64,000 bases of DNA from Hymenobacter guriensis (GCF_015773195.1 NZ_JADWYK010000002.1:124001-188000); one strand, 5' to 3'; shown: positions 42,036 through 50,873, numbered from the stretch's first letter. Made by a program: numbers and translations. Notes: a model not told the origin generated them from the sequence alone.

Positions 42036-43331
42036 TTAGCGGCCTGCCTGCATCAGCCGCTCAATGTCGTCGGCTTCCAGCGGGATATTCTTCATCAGAT
42101 CTTCGTTGCCGGTTTTGGTGATGAGAATATCGTTTTCGAGGCGGATGCCCAGGCCTTCTTCGCGGATGTAGATACCCGGCTCGCAGGTGTACACCATGCC
42201 CGGCTCAAACACGCGGTACTTGGCGCCCACGTCGTGCACGTCGAGGCCGAGGTAGTGGCTGGTGCCGTGCATGAAGTACTTTTTGTAGAGCGGGGCGGCG
42301 GGGTCCTGGTTGCGCACGTCGCTTTCGTTGAGCAAATCCAGCTTGATGAGCTCCTGCTCCATGGTGCGACCCACGGCGGCGTGGTAGTCCTCAATGTTGT
42401 TGCCGGCCACCAGCTGCGAGGTAGCAAACTTCATCACGCGCAGCACGGCCTCGTACACGGCCCGCTGGCGCTTGGTAAACTGCCCGTTGACGGGAATGGA
42501 GCGCGACAAGTCGGCGGCATAGTTGGCAAACTCGGCCCCGAAGTCCAGCAGCAGCACGTCGCCATCCCGGCACTCCCGGTCGTTGCTCACGTAGTGGAGA
42601 ATACAGGCGTTAGCGCCCGAGGCAATGATGGAGCCGTAGGCCGGCCCGCGCGAGGCATTGCGAAGGAACTCGTGAAAGATTTCGGCTTCGATTTCATACT
42701 CCATCACGCCCGGCTTCACGAAGCCCAGCAGGCGGCGGAAGGCTTTATCGGTAATGTCGGCGGCGCGGCGCATCAGGCGGATTTCCTCCTCGCTCTTGAT
42801 GGCCCGCAGGTGGTGCATAATGGGCGCCACGCGGCGGTACTGATGCAGCGGGTAGGCCTCCCGGATCCATTTGACAAAGCGGGCGTCGCGGGTTTCCACT
42901 TCCACTACCGAGCGGATGTGCTCATTGGTGTTCAAGTAGACGTTTTCGGCCTCGTTCATCAGCGCGGGCAGCACCGTCTTAAAGGAATCCAGCCACATGA
43001 TGGTGCGCACGCCGGTTTGCTCACGGGCCTGCTCCTTGGTGAGCTTGTAGCCTTCCCACACCAGAATATGCTCGGAGGTTTCCTTTAAAAACAGGATTTC
43101 GCGGTACTGGGGCAGCGTAGCATCGGGGAAAATAACGAGGATGCTTTCCTCCTGATCCACGCCGGAGAGGTAGAACAGGTCGTTGTTCTGGCGGAAGGGC
43201 ATGGTGCCGTCGGCGTTGGTCGGCATCACGTCGTTCGAGTGGAAGATAGCCAGAGAAGCAGCGGGCAGCTGCGCAGTAAAGCGGCGGCGGTTTTCACTGA
43301 AAAGCTGCGGATCGATGGAGCCGTAACGCAT
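42036..43331 (-). CDS. pepP: Xaa-Pro aminopeptidase (M24B)
   Basis: A 431-residue aminopeptidase P that removes N-terminal residues before proline in the cytosol. Its N-terminal creatinase-like domain begins SLAIFHSNDVMP. The catalytic pita-bread domain has the metal-ligand set: Asp pair in LLLDFGAEFANYAADLSRS, His in HGTSHYLGLDVHD, Glu in YTCEPGIYI and Glu in IRLENDILIT. I chose the ATG giving MRYGSIDPQLF; upstream codons are non-homologous. It is divergent from the second GT9 gene, with 124 bp between the start codons. Confidence 0.93.
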   Translation of the reverse strand: MRYGSIDPQLFSENRRRFTAQLPAASLAIFHSNDVMPTNADGTMPFRQNNDLFYLSGVDQEESILVIFPDATLPQYREILFLKETSEHILVWEGYKLTKEQAREQTGVRTIMWLDSFKTVLPALMNEAENVYLNTNEHIRSVVEVETRDARFVKWIREAYPLHQYRRVAPIMHHLRAIKSEEEIRLMRRAADITDKAFRRLLGFVKPGVMEYEIEAEIFHEFLRNASRGPAYGSIIASGANACILHYVSNDRECRDGDVLLLDFGAEFANYAADLSRSIPVNGQFTKRQRAVYEAVLRVMKFATSQLVAGNNIEDYHAAVGRTMEQELIKLDLLNESDVRNQDPAAPLYKKYFMHGTSHYLGLDVHDVGAKYRVFEPGMVYTCEPGIYIREEGLGIRLENDILITKTGNEDLMKNIPLEADDIERLMQAGR

Positions 43332-43420
43332 AGGAGGCGGGAAAGAAAGTAAACAAAGCGCGGCCCGGGGGCGCGGGCCGCAAGTTAGGGGAATGACGCG
43401 CATCCGCACCCGGTGTTGCG

Positions 43421-43428
43421 TACCTTTG
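43421..43428 (+). promoter_or_regulatory. Putative -7 promoter element for the second GT9 gene
   Basis: TACCTTTG matches TAnnTTTG exactly, 28 nt before the GT9 ATG. No -33 match at the consensus distance. Confidence 0.5.
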
Positions 43429-43455
43429 TGGCCACCTTCTGCGGTTTTTCTGCCC

Positions 43456-44592
43456 ATGCCTGCTGCCCGTGCCCGCGCCGTTCTGCTGATTCAAACCGCC
43501 TTTATCGGCGACGTTATTCTGGCTACGTCCCTGCTGGAATACCTGCACCGAACCCAGCCCAATACGCCCGTGGATTTCCTGGTGCGCAAGGGCAACGAAA
43601 GCCTGCTGCAGGGCCACCCGCACGTGCGGCGGGTGCTAGTGTGGGATAAGAAAAAGGACAAATACCGAGGCCTTTGGGGCCTGCTGCGGCAGATCCGGCA
43701 GGCCCGCTACGGCCGCGTGGTCACGCTGCAGCGGTTTGCCTCCACGGGTTTTCTCACGGCGTTGTCGGGCGCGCCCGAGCGGGTGGGCTTCGATAAAAAC
43801 CCCTTTGCCTGGGGCTTCACCCGCGCCGTGCCCCACGTCATTGGCGACGGACGCCACGAGGTGGCCCGCAACCTCGCGCTGCTCGGTAATTCTGAATTCG
43901 GAATTATGAATTCTGAAGTGGGTTCCGGTCATTCCGCCTTCCCGCAGACCCAGGGTAATTCAGAATTCAGAATTACGAATTCAGAATTGAGCTCTGGTAA
44001 TTCTTCATTGTCTGTCCGCCCCCGCCTCTACCCTACCCCAGCCGACGAAGCCGCCGCGGCCCAGGCCGCCGGGCGCGCCGGGGGCGGGCCGTACATCTGC
44101 GTGGCGCCCACGTCGGTGTGGTTTACCAAGCAGTTTCCGGAGGAGCAGTGGCTGAAGTTACTGGCGGCGCTGCCCCCGCAGTACACGGTGTTTTTGCTGG
44201 GTGGCCCGCCCGATGCGGAGGCCTGCGCGCTGCTGCTGGCCCGCAGCCCACGGCCCAACGTTGTCAACCTCGCGGGGCAGCTTTCTTTGGTGGCCTCGGC
44301 AGCGCTGATGCGCGGGGCCGTGCTCAACTACGTGAACGACTCGGCGCCCATGCACCTGTGCTCGGCGGTGGATGCGCCCACCTGCGCCGTGTACTGCTCC
44401 ACGGTGCCGGCCTTCGGGTTCGGGCCGCTTAGCTCGTTTGCGCGGGTGGTAGAGGTGCCGCACGCGCTGGAATGCCGCCCCTGCGGCCTGCACGGCTACC
44501 AGGCCTGCCCGCTCGGGCACTTCCGCTGCGCCCACGACATCCACACCTCACAGTTGCTGGCCGTGCTGGCGGAAGCGGAAGCGGTGATTTAG
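43456..44592 (+). CDS. Glycosyltransferase family 9 protein with an in-frame repeat insertion
   Basis: A 378-residue GT9 (heptosyltransferase-like) enzyme. The donor-side start is VLLIQTAFIGDVILATSLLEYL, the C-terminal site is VFLLGGPPDAEA followed by YVNDSAPMHLCSAV, and the Cys-rich tail LECRPCGLHGYQACPLGH matches the first GT9 protein. Residues about 144-190 are an Asn/Ser/Glu-rich insertion encoded by two copies of a GAATTC-containing palindromic repeat; it keeps the frame and sits between the two Rossmann domains, where a loop might tolerate it. It is not known whether the protein still works. Confidence 0.88.
   Translation: MPAARARAVLLIQTAFIGDVILATSLLEYLHRTQPNTPVDFLVRKGNESLLQGHPHVRRVLVWDKKKDKYRGLWGLLRQIRQARYGRVVTLQRFASTGFLTALSGAPERVGFDKNPFAWGFTRAVPHVIGDGRHEVARNLALLGNSEFGIMNSEVGSGHSAFPQTQGNSEFRITNSELSSGNSSLSVRPRLYPTPADEAAAAQAAGRAGGGPYICVAPTSVWFTKQFPEEQWLKLLAALPPQYTVFLLGGPPDAEACALLLARSPRPNVVNLAGQLSLVASAALMRGAVLNYVNDSAPMHLCSAVDAPTCAVYCSTVPAFGFGPLSSFARVVEVPHALECRPCGLHGYQACPLGHFRCAHDIHTSQLLAVLAEAEAVI
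43885..44009 (+). repeat. GAATTC-rich palindromic repeat, two copies within the GT9 gene
   Basis: Two 33-bp copies (43885-43917 and 43954-43986) of GGTAATTCwGAATTCrGAA and the continuing TTAyGAATTCwGAA differ at only four positions and lie 69 bp apart. They are AT-rich, unlike the gene around them. This is the kind of short self-complementary repeat normally found between genes. Confidence 0.85.
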
Positions 44593-44609
44593 GGAGTTTG
44601 ACCTTCTGC

Positions 44610-44764
44610 CATTGCGAGGAGGCACGACGAAGCAATCCGTCCTGTACAGCACCAAACACGTCCTTTGCCCACCAAACCCAACGTCTGTTCTTATACAAAG
44701 AGCTTTTCACGTCTCAGGGCGTGGCACGTTGTACAGGGCGGATTGCTTCGCTTTGCTCGCAATG
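44610..44764. repeat. Inverted-repeat element of the CATTGCGAG...GCAATCC type
   Basis: The left end (44610-44648) and right end (44730-44764) share CATTGCGAG, CGAAGCAATCCG and CCTGTACA in inverted order, with a variable spacer between the first two blocks. They enclose about 80 bp. This motif is a familiar dispersed repeat in bacterial genomes (recalled), here lying just behind the GT9 gene. No protein is encoded. Confidence 0.8.
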
Positions 44765-44802
44765 ACACGCTTCCAAATCACCATTTCACCTTCCCTTCTG
44801 CG

Positions 44803-44810
44803 TACTTTTG
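44803..44810 (+). promoter_or_regulatory. Putative -7 promoter element upstream of the octamer array
   Basis: TACTTTTG matches TAnnTTTG and ends 7 bp before the CAGAAACC array. If it is used, transcription would start at the edge of that array and the leader of the M16 gene would contain both octamer arrays. Confidence 0.5.
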
Positions 44811-44817
44811 TAGATTC

Positions 44818-44897
44818 CAGAAACCCAGAAACCCAGAAACCCAGAAACCCAGAAACCCAGAAACCCAGAAACCCAGAAACCCAGAAACCCAGAAACC
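44818..44897 (+). repeat. Octamer tandem repeat CAGAAACC, 10 perfect units
   Basis: Ten uninterrupted copies of an 8-bp unit, placed between a -7 promoter box and the M16 peptidase start. Units begin every 8 bp from 44818 to 44890. Slipped-strand copy change is expected of such arrays. Confidence 0.95.
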
Positions 44898-44942
44898 CGG
44901 CTGGCCGGTTATACTGGGCCGGGGCGGGGCTGGCTGATAATC

Positions 44943-44974
44943 CAAGTCCCTAAGACCCCAAGTCCCCAAGTCCC
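44943..44974 (+). repeat. Second octamer array CAAGTCCC-like, 4 units
   Basis: CAAGTCCC, TAAGACCC, CAAGTCCC, CAAGTCCC in tandem, ending 6 bp before the M16 ATG, so the array occupies the ribosome-binding region. Confidence 0.85.
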
Positions 44975-44980
44975 TATCAA

Positions 44981-46213
44981 ATGTCTGAATACGACCTGTA
45001 CGAGCTGCCCAACGGCATCCGGGTTCTGCATAAACAAGTACTGCACACCAAAATTGCGCACTGCGGCTTCCTGCTTGACATCGGCTCCCGTGACGAGAAG
45101 CCTGCTCAACAGGGCTTGGCGCACTTCTGGGAGCACATGGCCTTCAAAGGCACCGAGAAGCGCAAGAGCTTTCATATCCTCAACCGGCTCGAAACCGTGG
45201 GCGGGGAGCTGAACGCCTACACCACCAAGGAAAAAATCTGCTTTTACGCCTCCCTGCTCAGCACCCACTTCGAGCGGGCCTTTGAGCTGCTGACGGACCT
45301 GACGTTTCACTCGGTCTTTCCCGAAAAGGAAATCGAGAAGGAGCGCGGCGTGATTCTGGAGGAAATGGCCATGTACGTGGATGCCCCCGAGGACGCCATC
45401 ATCGACGACTTCGACGCCGTGGTGTTTGGCAACCATTCCCTGGGCCACAACATTCTGGGCACGCGGGAAAGCGTAAGCAGCTTCCAGCAGCCCGATTTCC
45501 GGCAGTTTCTGCAGGAAAACGTGCGCACCGACCGGCTCGTGTTCAGCTCCGTGAGCAACCTGCCCTTCAAGGAAGTAAAGCGCCTGGCCGATAAGTACCT
45601 GGCTCCGCTGCCGGCTAAGCTGGGTGAGCGGCCGCGCGTGGCATTTGCGGGCTACCAGCCGCTCTCCCGCATCGAGTACAAGCCCATTACCCAGGCGCAC
45701 TGCCTGATTGGGGGCGCCGCCTACGCCATCGAGAACGAGCGGCGGATTCCGTTTTTCCTGCTCAACAACCTGCTGGGCGGCCCCGGCATGAACTCCCGCC
45801 TGAACCTGGCCGTGCGCGAGAAGTACGGTCTGGTGTACACCATCGACTCCACCTACTCTCCCTACACCGATACGGGCTTGTTTGGCATCTACTTCGGCAC
45901 GGAGAAAAAGCAGGTGAACCGTACTATCCCGCTGGTGCAAAAGGAGTTGAAGCTGCTGCGCGACAAAGCCCTGGGCACCTCCCAGCTGCACGTGGCCAAG
46001 GAGCAACTGATGGGCCAGCTGGCTATGGCTGAGGAAAGCAACGGCGGCCTGATGCAACTGCTAGCCAAAAGCACCCTTGACTTGGGCCGTGTAGAGCCGC
46101 TCACCGAAATCTTTGAGCGGATTAAGCGCATCACGGCCCCGGAGCTCCAGGGCATTGCCCAGGATCTGCTGCGCGAAGACAACCTGAGCGTGCTGCAGTA
46201 CCTGCCCGAGTAG
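44981..46213 (+). CDS. M16-family zinc metalloprotease (insulinase/processing peptidase-like)
   Basis: A 410-residue single-unit M16 peptidase. The inverted zinc motif HxxEH is at His48-Glu51-His52 (AHFWEHMAFKGT), with the third ligand expected in RGVILEEMAMY. The C-terminal half has the inactive M16 repeat with LGGPGMNSRLNLAVREKYGLVYT. No signal peptide, so cytosolic or peripheral. Single-domain M16 proteins may pair to form a clamshell; no partner gene is next to it. Its leader holds two octamer repeat arrays, which may influence expression. Confidence 0.92.
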   Translation: MSEYDLYELPNGIRVLHKQVLHTKIAHCGFLLDIGSRDEKPAQQGLAHFWEHMAFKGTEKRKSFHILNRLETVGGELNAYTTKEKICFYASLLSTHFERAFELLTDLTFHSVFPEKEIEKERGVILEEMAMYVDAPEDAIIDDFDAVVFGNHSLGHNILGTRESVSSFQQPDFRQFLQENVRTDRLVFSSVSNLPFKEVKRLADKYLAPLPAKLGERPRVAFAGYQPLSRIEYKPITQAHCLIGGAAYAIENERRIPFFLLNNLLGGPGMNSRLNLAVREKYGLVYTIDSTYSPYTDTGLFGIYFGTEKKQVNRTIPLVQKELKLLRDKALGTSQLHVAKEQLMGQLAMAEESNGGLMQLLAKSTLDLGRVEPLTEIFERIKRITAPELQGIAQDLLREDNLSVLQYLPE

Positions 46214-46241
46214 CGGTACGCTTCAGCTTTTCCAGCATCGT

Positions 46242-47153
46242 ATGACGAAGCAGTCGGTTGTCGTTTTTGGGGAAGTACCCGCGGTAGCGCCCGGCCACGA
46301 GTTTGAGAACCGGCTGGCTTTATGGGGTGCTGGCGTTCATCGGCAAACCCAGGCCGGAATTAGCGCATTGCGCGGTGTAGGAGCCGAATCCATTGTGCTG
46401 TCGGGGGCTTACGAGGATGATGAGGACTATGGCAACGTCATTATTTACACCGGCAAAGGCAGCCGCAGCCAGGAAACCGGACAGCAGGTAGCGCATCAGG
46501 TGTTGGCGGGAGCCAATCTGGAGCTAGCCCGTAATCAATCTACCGGGCTGCCTGTCAGAGTCATTCGGAAGGTAAAAGAGCCGGGCGTAACGTTTTACCG
46601 CTACAGTGGCCTCTATCGGGTGGCCAGCTTCTGGCAGGCTATTGGTAAATCGGGGTTTGAGGTATGGCGCTTTCGGCTGGAAGCCCTAGCTCCGCTGCTG
46701 GTAGCAGAAGAATCCTTAGAATCTGTTCTGCCCTTATTTGATACCGCTCAGGAGCCAGCGGCTCCTTATGCATCGGCGGTGCGGCGCGAAACCAAGGTCT
46801 TACGAATCGTTCGGGATACGGCCGTTAGCCGCCTAGTCAAGCAGCTCCACGACTACCAGTGCCAGGTGTGCGACCTACGATTGGAAGGCCCGGTTGGCTT
46901 CTACGCCGAAGCTGCGCATATCCAGCCCTTGGGAACCCCGCACCACGGACCCGATATTCTGAGCAATGTACTGTGCTTATGCCCGAACCACCACGTTCTG
47001 TTTGACTTGGGCAGCTTTACTATCAACGATGATCTTTCCTTGTTAGGGCTAACCGGCCAACTACGTACCTTGGATGATCATGGGATAAACAGCCAATTTC
47101 TACGGTATCATCAAGCTCATTTATATCATCCTGCCCCGTCTAATCTTCGCTGA
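46242..47153 (+). CDS. SRA(YDG)-HNH type IV modification-dependent restriction endonuclease
   Basis: A 303-residue defence nuclease. The N-terminal SRA/YDG domain (about 5-150) has the family blocks FGEVPAVAPGHEFENR, GAESIVLSGAYEDDEDYG, GLPVRVIRK and YSGLYRVASFW, and binds methylated cytosine in related proteins. The C-terminal HNH domain (about 200-265) has the zinc ligands Cys207/Cys210 and Cys247/His250, His226 in AAHIQPL and His251 in CPNHHVLFDLG. Such SRA-HNH enzymes cut methylated foreign DNA. No methyltransferase accompanies it, as expected of type IV systems. It overlaps no neighbour; the next ATG follows its stop directly. Confidence 0.92.
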   Translation: MTKQSVVVFGEVPAVAPGHEFENRLALWGAGVHRQTQAGISALRGVGAESIVLSGAYEDDEDYGNVIIYTGKGSRSQETGQQVAHQVLAGANLELARNQSTGLPVRVIRKVKEPGVTFYRYSGLYRVASFWQAIGKSGFEVWRFRLEALAPLLVAEESLESVLPLFDTAQEPAAPYASAVRRETKVLRIVRDTAVSRLVKQLHDYQCQVCDLRLEGPVGFYAEAAHIQPLGTPHHGPDILSNVLCLCPNHHVLFDLGSFTINDDLSLLGLTGQLRTLDDHGINSQFLRYHQAHLYHPAPSNLR

Positions 47154-47798
47154 ATGTACTCCGCCGACGACGCCCAGCTGTACGCCGACCGCCACACTTC
47201 CCCGGAAAGCCCGCTACTGGCCCGCCTCAACCGCGAAACCCACGTGCAGCTCCTGCATGCGCGCATGCTCTCGGGCCACGCGCAGGGGCGGCTGCTGAGT
47301 ATGCTCAGCTACATGGTGCGGCCCCGGCGCGTGCTGGAGCTGGGCACGTTCACGGGCTACTCGGCGCTGTGCCTGGCCGAAGGACTGGCAGAAGGCGGCG
47401 AGTTGCACACCGTGGAGCAGAACCCCGAGCTGGAAAGCCGCATCCGGCGCTACGTAGCCGAAGCCGGTATGGCCGGGCAGGTGCATCTGCATATCGGCGA
47501 CGCCCGTCAGATTCTGCCCGCGCTGGCGGAAACCTGGGATTTGGTGTTCATCGACGCCGACAAAATCAACAACGACACCTACTACGAGCTGGTGCTGCCC
47601 CGGGTCCGGCCCGGCGGCTTCCTGCTCATCGACAACGTGCTGTGGGGCGGCAAGGTGCTGGACGACTACCCCGTGAAGCCCGCTGACAAAGACACCCACG
47701 CCGTGCGCGCCTTCAACGCCAAGGTGCAGGCCGATGCGCGGGTGGAAAACGTGCTGCTGCCCCTGCGAGACGGGCTACTGCTGGTGCGCAAACGGTAG
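47154..47798 (+). CDS. SAM-dependent O-methyltransferase, YrrM/TrmR or catechol-OMT-like
   Basis: A 214-residue class I methyltransferase of the Methyltransf_3 family. SAM-binding motif I is VLELGTFTGYSALCLAEGL, motif II includes HTVEQNPE, and the metal site has DLVFIDADKINNDTYYE with LLIDNVLWGGKV. Members methylate 5-hydroxyuridine in tRNA (TrmR) or small phenols; which applies is not decided by sequence alone, although TrmR is plausible in this length class. The ATG begins directly after the TGA of the restriction enzyme gene, so the two are translated from one message. Confidence 0.88.
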   Translation: MYSADDAQLYADRHTSPESPLLARLNRETHVQLLHARMLSGHAQGRLLSMLSYMVRPRRVLELGTFTGYSALCLAEGLAEGGELHTVEQNPELESRIRRYVAEAGMAGQVHLHIGDARQILPALAETWDLVFIDADKINNDTYYELVLPRVRPGGFLLIDNVLWGGKVLDDYPVKPADKDTHAVRAFNAKVQADARVENVLLPLRDGLLLVRKR

Positions 47799-47892
47799 CG
47801 AGGCCGTCTGAAAACTTGCCTTTTTTGGGCGCCGGTTTAAACGCCAAAGCAAAAGTTACGTCTATGGTCTCATGTGGCCTTGTCAAGACGTG

Positions 47893-50853
47893 ATGCAAAA
47901 AGCTTTTTTCCTTAGTATTTTCCTTGTTTTCAGTTCTTTCACCAGCCTGCTGGCTCAGACCACCACGGTGCGCGGCCGCGTGCTGGACGGCAAAGACCAG
48001 TCGCCGCTGATTGGGGCCAACGTAGTGCTCACGCGCCAGCCCGGCGCCCAGAAGCTGGGCACGGCCGTAGATACCGAAGGCAACTTTGTGATTAGCGAGG
48101 TGCCCGCCGGCACTTACCAGCTTACCATTTCCTTTCTGGGCTACCAGAACGTGGAGCGCACGGTGGAAGTCACCGACGAGCCCCTGGAGGTAGGCTCCGT
48201 GGCCCTGCAGGCCGGCGGCGTACAGTTGAAAGGAGTGGAAGTGACGGGCCGCGCCCCCGCCGCCGTGCAGAAGGGCGACACGGCCCAGTACGATTCCCGC
48301 GCCTTCAAAACCAACCCCGACGCCAACGCCCAGGACCTCATCACCAAGATGCCCGGCGTGACGGTGGATGCCAACGGCAAGGTGCAGGCCCAGGGCGAGC
48401 AGGTGCAGCGCGTACTGGTGGATGGCAAGGAGTTTTTTGGCAACGACCCCGACGCCGTGCTTCGGAACATTCCGGCCGAGGTGATTGACAAGATTCAGGT
48501 GTATGACCGCGCCTCCGACCAAAGCCAGTTCACGGGCTTCGACGACGGTAACCAGCAGAAAACTATCAACATCATCACCAAGCCTTCCTTCCGCAACGGG
48601 CAGTTTGGGCGCGTGGTGGCCGGCTACGGTCCTGATAAGGATGGCGGCAAGTACCGCATCAACGGCAACATCAATTCCTTTAAAGACAAGCGGCGGATTT
48701 CGGTGCTGGCCTTGTCCAACAACGTCAACGAGCAGAACTTCGGGACCGAGGACTTGCTGGGCGTGGTGGGCAACTCGCGCCAGGGCGGCGGTGGCCGTGG
48801 TGGCCGGGGCGGCGGACCGGGGGGCAACCAGGGTGGCGGTGGAGGCGGCAACAACTCCGGCGACTTCCTGGTAAACCAGAACAACGGCATTTCGCGCACC
48901 CACGCGCTGGGCATCAACTACTCCAACTCCTTCGGTACTAAGACTGAAGTGCAGGGCAGCTACTTCTTCAACCTCTCCGATAACAACCTGCTCAGCACCA
49001 CGGCGCGCACCTACACCGCCGATGATCTGCGCTACAACGAAGACTCGCGCGGGAGCAGCCGCAACATCAACAACCGCTTCAACCTGCGTCTGGAGCACAA
49101 GTTCGACTCGCTGAACTCCCTGCTCTGGCGGCCCACGCTCTCGGTGCAGCGCAACACCAACACCAGCACGCTGGAAGGGCTGCTGTTCAAGGATTTTGCC
49201 GAGGCCAGCGCTTCCGACAGCACCCAGAGCACCAACAACAGCGCCTACCGCTCGGCCCAGACGGGCATTAATTTTGCCAACTCCCTGCTCTACCGGCACC
49301 GCTTTCTGAAGCGCGGGCGCACGTTTTCACTGGGCCTGAATGTGGGCTATAACCGCCACAACGGCAGCAACTACCTCACCAGCCGCAGCGCCGACTTCAC
49401 CTCCGACCCGGTGGCGGAAAGTCTGACCGACCAGTACTCGCGCCTGGATCAGACGGGCTGGAGCTGGCGCGCCGATGCCAACTACACCGAGCCAATCAGC
49501 CAGTTCAGCCAGCTGCAGTTCAGCTATAATACCTCTTATGCCCCCAACGACTCCGACAAACGCACCTATAACTTCGATACCAGCACGGGCCGCTACACGG
49601 CCTTCAACGACAGCCTGAGCAACGTTTTCACCAGCCGCTACCTTACCCAGAGCGGGGGCCTGAGCTACCGCTTCAACAACAAGGAATTTCAGTGGAGCGT
49701 GGGTGCCGACGTGCAGTATGCCTCCCTGCGCAACGAGCAGGACTTCCCGCGGGATACCCGCATCAGCCGCGACTTTCTGAACGTGCTGCCCAATGCTATG
49801 CTGCGCTACAACTTCTCGAAGCAGCAGAACCTGCGCCTGACCTACCGCATGCGCACCAGCAACCCCAGCATCAGCCAGCTGCAGGAAGTGGTAAACAACT
49901 CCAACCCGCTGCAAATTACCATCGGCAACGCGGCCCTGGAGCAGGAATTCCAGCACAACGTGTTCGTGCGCTACTCGGCGGCCCAGCCCGAAAACTCCCG
50001 CTCGTTTTTCGCGCTCCTGGGCGGCTCCTACACTGATAACTACATTACCAACGCCACGCGCATTGTGCGGGAGCCTACCAGCATCGGGGGCGTGGTGGTG
50101 CCGGCCGGGGGCCAGATCACCCAGCCCATCAACCTCAACCAGCAGTATTCTCTTCGCTCGGCCCTCACCTACGGCATGCCTATCACGGTGCTGAAGTCGA
50201 ACCTGAACCTGAATGCTTCGGCTACCTACCAGCAAACGCCTGGGTTCGTAAACGACCAGCTCAACTACAACCGCACGCCGGCCTTTGGCTTTGGGGCCGC
50301 CCTCAGCAGCAACATCAGCCCGGAGCTGGACTTCACGCTGTCCTCGAACTCTACCCAAACGTACGTGCGCAACTCCCTGGGCACCCAGGTAAACAGTCGC
50401 TATTTCCGCCAGAACACCACGCTGCGCCTGAGTTGGATAATCACCAAGGGCATCACGCTGAAGTCGGACGTGAACCACGTGTCGTACTCGGGCCTCTCGG
50501 CGGGCTACAACCAGAACTTTGTGCTTTGGAACGCCAGCCTGGGCAAAAAGCTGTTTGCCAAGCAGCAGGGCGAGCTGCAGGTGTACGCCTTCGACCTGCT
50601 GGGCCAGAACAACAGCATCCAGCGTGTGCCACTACCCGCATACACCGAGGACGTGCGCACCAATATTCTGCAACGCTACCTGATGCTGGCCTTCACCTAC
50701 AACTTGCGCGCCTTTGGCTCGGCCGTCAGCCGCGACGAGGCCCCGGATACCGGCCGGCCGGAGCGCGGCAACCGGCCCGATGGACGCGGCGGCAACCCGG
50801 GCAGCGGGCCTGGCGGCGTGGGTGGTCCGCCACCTGGTGGCAGCCCGCGGTAA
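47893..50853 (+). CDS. TonB-dependent receptor-like outer membrane protein
   Basis: A 986-residue outer membrane protein. Signal peptide (1-21), CarboxypepD_reg-like beta-sandwich (about 24-110, VRGRVLDGKDQSPLIGANVVL in parts), plug-like domain (about 115-230, DLITKMPGVTVDANGKVQ), and a large beta-barrel of the outer-membrane beta-barrel family. Inside the barrel a Gly/Asn-rich loop (about 295-320) and a C-terminal Gly/Pro/Arg/Asn tail (from about residue 955) are low complexity. This subgroup lacks a clear SusD partner, and none is next to it. Substrate unknown. I chose the ATG giving MQKAFFLSIF. Confidence 0.9.
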   Translation: MQKAFFLSIFLVFSSFTSLLAQTTTVRGRVLDGKDQSPLIGANVVLTRQPGAQKLGTAVDTEGNFVISEVPAGTYQLTISFLGYQNVERTVEVTDEPLEVGSVALQAGGVQLKGVEVTGRAPAAVQKGDTAQYDSRAFKTNPDANAQDLITKMPGVTVDANGKVQAQGEQVQRVLVDGKEFFGNDPDAVLRNIPAEVIDKIQVYDRASDQSQFTGFDDGNQQKTINIITKPSFRNGQFGRVVAGYGPDKDGGKYRINGNINSFKDKRRISVLALSNNVNEQNFGTEDLLGVVGNSRQGGGGRGGRGGGPGGNQGGGGGGNNSGDFLVNQNNGISRTHALGINYSNSFGTKTEVQGSYFFNLSDNNLLSTTARTYTADDLRYNEDSRGSSRNINNRFNLRLEHKFDSLNSLLWRPTLSVQRNTNTSTLEGLLFKDFAEASASDSTQSTNNSAYRSAQTGINFANSLLYRHRFLKRGRTFSLGLNVGYNRHNGSNYLTSRSADFTSDPVAESLTDQYSRLDQTGWSWRADANYTEPISQFSQLQFSYNTSYAPNDSDKRTYNFDTSTGRYTAFNDSLSNVFTSRYLTQSGGLSYRFNNKEFQWSVGADVQYASLRNEQDFPRDTRISRDFLNVLPNAMLRYNFSKQQNLRLTYRMRTSNPSISQLQEVVNNSNPLQITIGNAALEQEFQHNVFVRYSAAQPENSRSFFALLGGSYTDNYITNATRIVREPTSIGGVVVPAGGQITQPINLNQQYSLRSALTYGMPITVLKSNLNLNASATYQQTPGFVNDQLNYNRTPAFGFGAALSSNISPELDFTLSSNSTQTYVRNSLGTQVNSRYFRQNTTLRLSWIITKGITLKSDVNHVSYSGLSAGYNQNFVLWNASLGKKLFAKQQGELQVYAFDLLGQNNSIQRVPLPAYTEDVRTNILQRYLMLAFTYNLRAFGSAVSRDEAPDTGRPERGNRPDGRGGNPGSGPGGVGGPPPGGSPR

Positions 50854-50873
50854 CCCAATTTCCTGGCTTTCAG

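Noticed and set aside
44818..44974. Octamer arrays as a CRISPR array
   Set aside because: Units are 8 bp, contiguous and identical, with no unique spacers and no cas genes nearby.
47713..50478. Long minus-strand frames opposite the TonB-type receptor
   Set aside because: Antisense shadows of a clear receptor gene; no family similarity.
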